Assembly (NCBI GenBank): GCA_913051905.1
Contig: CAJXBY010000115.1
Span: 1-8,146 of the forward strand
Reading direction: 5' to 3'
Origin: an uncultured Gammaproteobacteria bacterium
GTDB lineage: Bacteria; Pseudomonadota; Gammaproteobacteria; Arenicellales; UBA868
Length of the DNA stretch: 8,146 nucleotides
The notes beneath the pieces are model-generated. The model was given only the letters and a program-made list of their open reading frames with translations. It was not told the origin of the DNA and did no database searches. This document shows positions 6,976-8,146 of the stretch, in pieces. Position 1 is the stretch's first letter. Each line of letters begins with the position of its first letter. A program made the position numbers and the translations under genes.

Positions 6976-7023
6976 CCGCGCATGGCGAAGTTGAAAGTAC
7001 TTAAGCGGTTCTCCCGGAAAACG

Positions 7024-7515
7024 ATGTGCAGGGTAGTCCGCTCGTGTGCCATCGCGTTCTTGGTATTGCTGATAGGCCCGGCTTTCGGTGATCAGGGATT
7101 GAGAGACCTGGACGGAGAACCGGGTGCCATTGCGGATCATTTTGAGCCAGAGCGCTGGTTGGCCGTCCTGATCTGGTCATACAGTTGTCCGATCTGCCGG
7201 CAGGAGATTCCGGGCTATATCACCTTGTCTGAGAGACACGCGCCGGGTGACATCGCGGTTCTGGGTGTCTCGTTGGATGGCCAGGACAACATCGTGGATG
7301 CCTGGGGCTTTGTCGCCGAATTTGACGTGCCTTTCCCCAACCTAATTGGCGAGCCTGCAGTGGTCGCCGATTATTATCGAAAGGTTACTGGTCACGGGTT
7401 TCAGGGCACGCCGAGCCTGATGCTGTTCGCGCCTGGTGGCAAATTCAAAGTAGCCCAGGTCGGTGCGGTGCCGGTAACTGCTATTGAGGCTTTCGTCTCA
7501 GCCCACTCTGACTAA
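7024..7515 (+). CDS. Secreted TlpA/ResA-like thioredoxin-fold protein
   Basis: This is a predicted periplasmic or membrane-anchored thiol-disulfide protein of the TlpA/AhpC-TSA-like redoxin group. From ATG 7024 it has 163 residues: basic n-region MCRVVRS, hydrophobic core AIAFLVLLIGPAFG, and likely cleavage before DQ. The thioredoxin fold follows: DLDGEPGAI, AVLIWSYSCPICRQE with active-site CPIC (C55, C58), DIAVLGVSLDG, then TGHGFQGTPSLMLF carrying the cis-Pro (P130) and a terminal helix. ATG 6982 in frame would add 14 basic residues and is possible, but it lies almost at the predicted transcription start. GGAAAAC ahead of 7024 is a weak Shine-Dalgarno. The partner and substrate are unknown. 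Related proteins serve cytochrome c maturation or disulfide reduction. It diverges from cnoX, another thioredoxin-fold gene. Family call is good; exact role unassigned. Confidence 0.85.
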   Translation: MCRVVRSCAIAFLVLLIGPAFGDQGLRDLDGEPGAIADHFEPERWLAVLIWSYSCPICRQEIPGYITLSERHAPGDIAVLGVSLDGQDNIVDAWGFVAEFDVPFPNLIGEPAVVADYYRKVTGHGFQGTPSLMLFAPGGKFKVAQVGAVPVTAIEAFVSAHSD

Positions 7516-7629
7516 AGAGACTTTGGGATAGTGGCCCGATCCTTTACGTACCCTCCAATGCGGTGCCATCTTTTGACCATAAGGACATGACTTTCTTCGC
7601 CGACAGCTGTGGGACGTTTCTGTGATCCC

Positions 7630-7695
7630 AACCGGGCATCGGACATTCGATAACAGAAATTGACCACAATCAGTACAAGTGCTAGAACCGGGCAT
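7630..7695 (+). repeat. 10-bp direct repeat AACCGGGCAT flanking the hydrolase promoter
   Basis: AACCGGGCAT occurs at 7630-7639 and again at 7686-7695. The starts are 56 bases apart, a little over five helical turns. The downstream copy overlaps the predicted -10 box and start point, and the upstream copy sits ahead of the -35. This is a layout seen for looping repressors, though two copies of ten bases may also be chance. Confidence 0.35.
7660..7688 (+). promoter_or_regulatory. Putative sigma70 promoter of the M20 amidohydrolase
   Basis: A -35 TTGACC (7660-7665, five of six) is followed by an exact 17-base spacer and the -10 TAGAAC (7683-7688, four of six), which is extended by TGC immediately upstream. 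The expected start near 7695 leaves a leader of about 20 bases. TAGGAG at 7705-7710 is a strong Shine-Dalgarno, three bases from ATG 7714 and six from ATG 7717. The rest of the 198-base gap from 7516 shows no gene or clear terminator. Confidence 0.6.
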
Positions 7696-7716
7696 ACAGC
7701 AAAGTAGGAGCACATG

Positions 7717-8146
7717 ATGCAGAAACAGCAATTGCAGTGTATCAACGGTGAGCGACTCTGGCAGAGCCTGATGGACATGGCGCAAATTGGTGCGACCGAG
7801 AAAGGAGGATCCTGCCGCCTGGCACTCACCGATGAGGACAAAGCCGGCCGGGATCTTTTTGTCACCTGGTGTCGGTCCGCCGGATGTTCGATCAAAGTCG
7901 ACCGGATGGGCAATATATTTGCCCGGCGGGACGGAAACCGCCCAGACTTGGCCCCCGTGCTAGTAGGTAGTCACCTTGATACTCAGCCGACCGGCGGCCG
8001 GTTCGACGGGGTTTACGGAGTCCTGACCGGCCTTGAGATTATCCGCACACTGAACGATCTCGATCTTGAAACCGAGCGTTCCGTCGAAGCAGTCTGTTGG
8101 ACCAACGAGGAAGGCAGCCGGTTTGCACCGGCCATGGTCGCCTCGG
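7717..8146 (+). CDS. M20-family zinc amidohydrolase (N-carbamoyl-L-amino acid hydrolase / allantoate amidohydrolase / beta-ureidopropionase type), 5' part
   Basis: The gene runs off the right edge. About 143 of an expected 400 or so residues are visible. The family hydrolyses carbamoyl or ureido C-N bonds in hydantoin, purine (allantoate) or pyrimidine breakdown. Hallmarks, numbered from ATG 7714, are TEKGGSCRLALTDEDKAGRD, VDRMGNIFARRDG, then GSHLDTQPTGGRFDGVYGVL with metal ligand H88 and bridging D99, and CWTNEEGSRFAPAM with the general-base and ligand glutamates E132-E133. The RFDG-YGVL and NEEGSRF signatures separate this subgroup from ordinary M20 peptidases. The substrate cannot be decided without the C-terminal dimerisation domain and neighbours. 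ATG 7717 is preferred for spacing from AGGAG; ATG 7714 is also possible. It has its own promoter and probably begins a separate transcription unit. Confidence 0.9.
   Translation, partial: MQKQQLQCINGERLWQSLMDMAQIGATEKGGSCRLALTDEDKAGRDLFVTWCRSAGCSIKVDRMGNIFARRDGNRPDLAPVLVGSHLDTQPTGGRFDGVYGVLTGLEIIRTLNDLDLETERSVEAVCWTNEEGSRFAPAMVAS

Noticed and set aside
6670..6981. 5' extension of the TlpA-like frame across cnoX
   Set aside because: The extension is antisense to the cnoX thioredoxin domain. The signal peptide begins only after 7024, so the upstream part is not coding on +.
7498..7913. Two - strand open frames covering the gap before the amidohydrolase
   Set aside because: They overlap the start of the well-supported amidohydrolase and its promoter. 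The translations are low-complexity and cysteine-rich with no recognisable domain.
1..8146. Mobile element, CRISPR array, tRNA or rRNA genes, attachment site
   Set aside because: I found no spaced repeats, transposase motifs, terminal inverted repeats or tRNA-like cloverleaf on either strand. XerD here is the housekeeping recombinase, not an integron or phage integrase.

Overview
The window looks like an ordinary chromosomal segment of a gammaproteobacterium outside the Enterobacterales. It has fairly GC-rich coding sequence (high fifties percent by eye), the conserved ribosomal block rpsP-rimM-trmD-rplS, a gammaproteobacterial-type XerD, a CnoX-type thioredoxin-TPR protein and a class III alcohol dehydrogenase. 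No phage, transposon, CRISPR, tRNA or rRNA signal is visible. Base composition and codon style stay even throughout, so nothing marks a recent island. Genus-level placement is not possible by reading alone.

Layout. Bases 1-1760 hold the tail of rpsP, then rimM, trmD and rplS, all on +. They encode ribosomal proteins S16 and L19, the 30S maturation factor RimM and the tRNA m1G37 methyltransferase. Next comes a long exported helical-repeat (TPR-like) protein of unknown function with no ATG near its 5' end (about 1852-3807). xerD follows almost without a gap (3816-4718), so the unknown gene and xerD are probably co-transcribed. frmA (4845-5957), a glutathione-dependent formaldehyde dehydrogenase, has its own promoter with a consensus TATAAT box. 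It converges on cnoX (- strand, 6066-6929).

cnoX and a secreted TlpA/ResA-like thioredoxin-fold protein (+, about 7024-7515) diverge from a very short spacer in which candidate -10 boxes on the two strands overlap. The window ends inside an M20-family zinc amidohydrolase gene of the N-carbamoyl-L-amino-acid hydrolase / allantoate amidohydrolase / beta-ureidopropionase group. A good sigma70-like promoter precedes it.

How the genes fit together. The first block serves translation. xerD serves chromosome dimer resolution. frmA, cnoX and the TlpA-like gene all bear on thiol or aldehyde stress: glutathione-dependent formaldehyde detoxification, chlorine/oxidation-responsive protein holding, and extracytoplasmic thiol chemistry. 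Calling them a functional group is inference from adjacency. I see no convincing new multigene system. The least explained item is the large exported repeat protein between rplS and xerD.
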